Assembly (NCBI GenBank): GCA_025506515.1
Contig: CM046453.1
Location: forward strand, 4,026,987-4,090,986
Source of the DNA: Flaveria trinervia
Lineage: Eukaryota; Streptophyta; Magnoliopsida; Asterales; Asteraceae
DNA length: 64,000 nucleotides
Direction: 5' to 3'
Below are positions 61,502-64,000 of the stretch, piece after piece. Each line of letters starts with the position of its first letter. The stretch's first letter is position 1. The notes beneath the pieces were generated by a model. That model searched no databases. It was not told the DNA's origin and worked only from the letters and a program-made list of their open reading frames with translations. The translations under genes were made by a program, and so were the position numbers.

Positions 61502-63997
61502 TGTCACACCCCAACCTTGACGGCGGAAACGTCGAGGAGTGAGAGTTAAGATCGTTTACAGCCACATAACGCTATCAATAATCCCAAATATATATATATT
61601 AATCATAATTTCTAATGGTACCATTACAATCATAAGTCTCAAAGAAATTAAAATAAACATAACAAGTCATTTATTTCATTTATTTATCTAGGTCCATTCC
61701 TAGATGTGTAAGCTTCAAAGAGTAGAAATCAAGCTTGAGTATTTCCTGAAACATGTTAAAAATAAAAGGTCAACAATAATATTAGTGCGATTTCCATAGT
61801 TTGCAATACATAAGTATATAAAATATGACAATTTATGTTGTAAGTTAGAGAACAAAGTAAACTAGAGATGTAAGACAGAATGCACAATCAAACCTTGACA
61901 AAGTTTTACAAGTCTCAAACGTTTACAAGCATATACGATTAGCTAAGTGTACTTAGATCAACCAAGCAGGCTTGTTAGGCCCATAAATCTATGATGTCGC
62001 CAGGCTAGCAATAGTTAATGATTCTACATATAATCGACATTACATGATAGTTACAAAGGTCATCTAATCACAACATTTAAGTAATTGCCATTAGTTTACA
62101 AGTATCAAACGAGTTTACAAGTGCAAAAGTTATAAGTAATATGTTTCACCCCAAAGTGTGAAATAAACTAAAAAGGGGTATGAAAATACTCATTTGCTCA
62201 ATAAATATATAATTGACGATTAATAAGATTAATATTATGCGTCGTTCCAACGTAAGCCCTCACGAGGTACCTAAACGTTTTAAGGATATTTACAAGATTT
62301 AGGTTAAACGATGCCTTAATGATTTAGTGAGTACTAGGAATTCAAGGAGAATTTGGGGTTTTGATAGTCCTTAATAATAAAACACTTTATTTTAAATTTT
62401 AAAGAAGAAAATGGTACTAAATAGTATATTATAAAAATAAGCTTACAATAACCAACAAATCTTAATTATATAAAGTGCAATATCTTTTTGAATTTATTTG
62501 TAAAATTTATAGTTTTATTCAATAATATTTAAGCTAATAAAACTTGTGGTGATATGCATCCTTATTAAAATCTATATATATATATATATATATTTAAAAT
62601 ATACTAATTATAATCTTTATTTTATAAAAATTATCAACTTATTTAAAGAAATAATTTTACAGAATTTAATTAAATGACCCAATATATAATAAAAGTTCAA
62701 AACTTCTTTTTATAATTCTAGAAATTTTTCTACATATTTTTCATAAGCCAAAAACCTTTTTAAAAAAAAATATGTGAGGTGGCCCGGGTTCGAACCCGGG
62801 ACCTCTTAAGAAGGTTGCATGCGCTTTACCAGTGAGCTAAAGGTTCGAGGCCGTGTTAGAAGTGGATTTTAAAGTTTAAGAACTTAGTTACAAAGAAATC
62901 CCCAAATTCCCTATGAACCCTAGTTTGATCCACACCAAAATTGAGGATCAAATCGATAATGTTTACGGGAATAAACATGGGGCTTTTGTTCCCCAGTTGA
63001 AAACGAGTATGTTATAATATTTAATTACCCGGTTGAAGATAGTTTCGATGATGAACAGGTACAAGAACAATCGCGACGCGTACCAAATTCAATTGGCGAG
63101 TAAACAAGGAAGATATTCAAATTAACTTTGTGAGTAGCATCTGTAGATGATCTTAATGCAAAGCCCTTTGTAAATTGTGGTTTAAAATAACTGAAAAGTG
63201 AGTACTGATCAGGAGTGCAAGTTGTGTCTTAGAAGGATTCGAACGTGTAATTTTAGTGTGTTTCAGATGCAATTGGAACTAGTATACGATTAGGAATGAA
63301 TAATCGATCGTTTGGGTTCATTTAATCGAATTATTATTAAACTTTAATGGTCCAACGGTTCGATGAGTTAAAGGTTTCGGTTTTTCCTTCGATTATACTC
63401 ATAACCACCGATTTAAGATAGTTATTTGATGCATTCAAGTTCGAAGTAGACAAAGGAAACGATTTGAAACGGTTTTGGGTTGGAATTCGAAGTGAAAAAG
63501 ATGATTCGAAGCCGCCGGAGCTCGGCCGGAGAGTGGCCGGAGCTCTCGCCGGATTTTCGGGATTAAAAGTGGGCGGGGGGTTGGGTTGTAACTTTTAATG
63601 TTACCCATTTGGCCCTTGTAGTTTAATTTGTTATTATTTTATGTCCAAACCTTTATATTAAAGTTTATAACTTAACAATAAACCCCCTTAAACTTTATTT
63701 CCTTTTAAGTTTCAACCATTTTAAGTTTACTAAACTTACTAAATTATTATTATTGTTATTATTATTTTTTATTATTACTATAATTTTATTGTTATTATTT
63801 CATTTATTATAATCATTATATTAATTATTGTTTATTATAAGTATTATTATTATATAATAATTATAAACTTTCAAGTTAAAGGATTAAAAGACCAATTAAA
63901 GCATAAGTAACCATAAGTTTCATGAATGACACAACTAATCCATACAAGAATTTAACAAAGCTAACTTTAAATTAACCCAAAATTACAAGATGTTACA
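61502..63997 (-). mobile_element. Solo LTR (family E), probable target duplication TCCTC cut by the window end
   Basis: Starts TGTCACACCCC and ends AGATGTTACA, 2496 bp. It is preceded by TCCTC (61497-61501) and followed by TCC, the last three bases of the window, consistent with a 5-bp duplication. GC-rich gene-like text near 63480-63570 (GCCGCCGGAGCTCGGCCGG) has no open frame of note. (AT)n lies at 62572-62592. Confidence 0.75.
62776..62848 (-). pseudogene. tRNA-like sequence within LTR E
   Basis: On the minus strand TAGCTCACTGGTAAAGC resembles a D arm with A box, and CCCGGGTTCGAACCCGGG is a perfect T arm with B box. The acceptor ends do not pair, and the anticodon region (CCTTCTTAAGAGG) lacks a normal 7-base loop with U33. 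Instead the T arm extends into GAGGT/ACCTC, giving a longer hairpin. It is probably tRNA-derived and non-functional as a tRNA, but the pol III boxes look intact. Confidence 0.55.
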
Positions 63998-64000
63998 TCC

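Noticed and set aside
62776..62848. Functional tRNA gene
   Set aside because: Acceptor stem does not pair and the anticodon loop is not canonical, so called tRNA-like only.

Overview
This window is nuclear DNA of a flowering plant, most likely a eudicot and plausibly Asteraceae. The genes are intron-rich with GT-AG splice sites and an AT-rich background, one product is a plastid-targeted ribosomal protein, and long LTR retrotransposon remnants fill much of the space. The Asteraceae guess rests on the general look of the repeats and is inference. There are no operons, CRISPR arrays or prokaryotic features.

Layout: (1) 1-408, a (CTC)n-like tract. (2) 970-3289 (+), a small RING-H2 protein gene with an intron in its 5' leader. 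(3) 5062-9218 (-), a five-exon gene resembling Arabidopsis ASG1 (At2g24100), carrying an Asn-Glu hexanucleotide repeat and an apparent one-base frameshift. (4) 12.9-21.2 kb, two solo LTRs side by side, one with a third LTR nested in it. (5) 25944-28058 (-), plastid ribosomal protein L35 in three exons. Its Arabidopsis counterpart (At2g24090) is the neighbour of ASG1, so this looks like ancient microsynteny stretched by transposons. (6) 28.2-34 kb, DNA-transposon debris, including a 1.1-kb element with long terminal inverted repeats. (7) 34083-50669 (-), the dominant gene: a 23-exon TSS/REC-type clustered-mitochondria (CLU) family protein of about 1731 residues, with a 7.17-kb third intron holding a Helitron, a hairpin MITE, and LINE and SINE remnants. 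(8) 52.3-53.6 kb, a 0.7-kb near-perfect foldback followed by a broken EF-hand gene copy. (9) 53.9-60.8 kb, a truncated Ty3/gypsy element in reverse orientation (5' LTR, tRNA-Met-type primer site, decayed gag) with a solo LTR of another family nested in it. (10) 61.5-64 kb, a further solo LTR that contains a tRNA-like hairpin.

The four well-supported genes are unrelated housekeeping or regulatory genes with no common pathway. Three of the four recognised gene models, and the EF-hand copy, need one-base corrections. Two sites are G runs and one is an A run, which points to residual homopolymer errors in a long-read assembly as much as to gene decay. I did not find a convincing novel multi-gene system. 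The most unusual features are the long foldback upstream of the TSS/REC gene, the transposon nesting with readable target duplications, the non-autonomous Helitron pair, and the (Glu-Asn)n tract.
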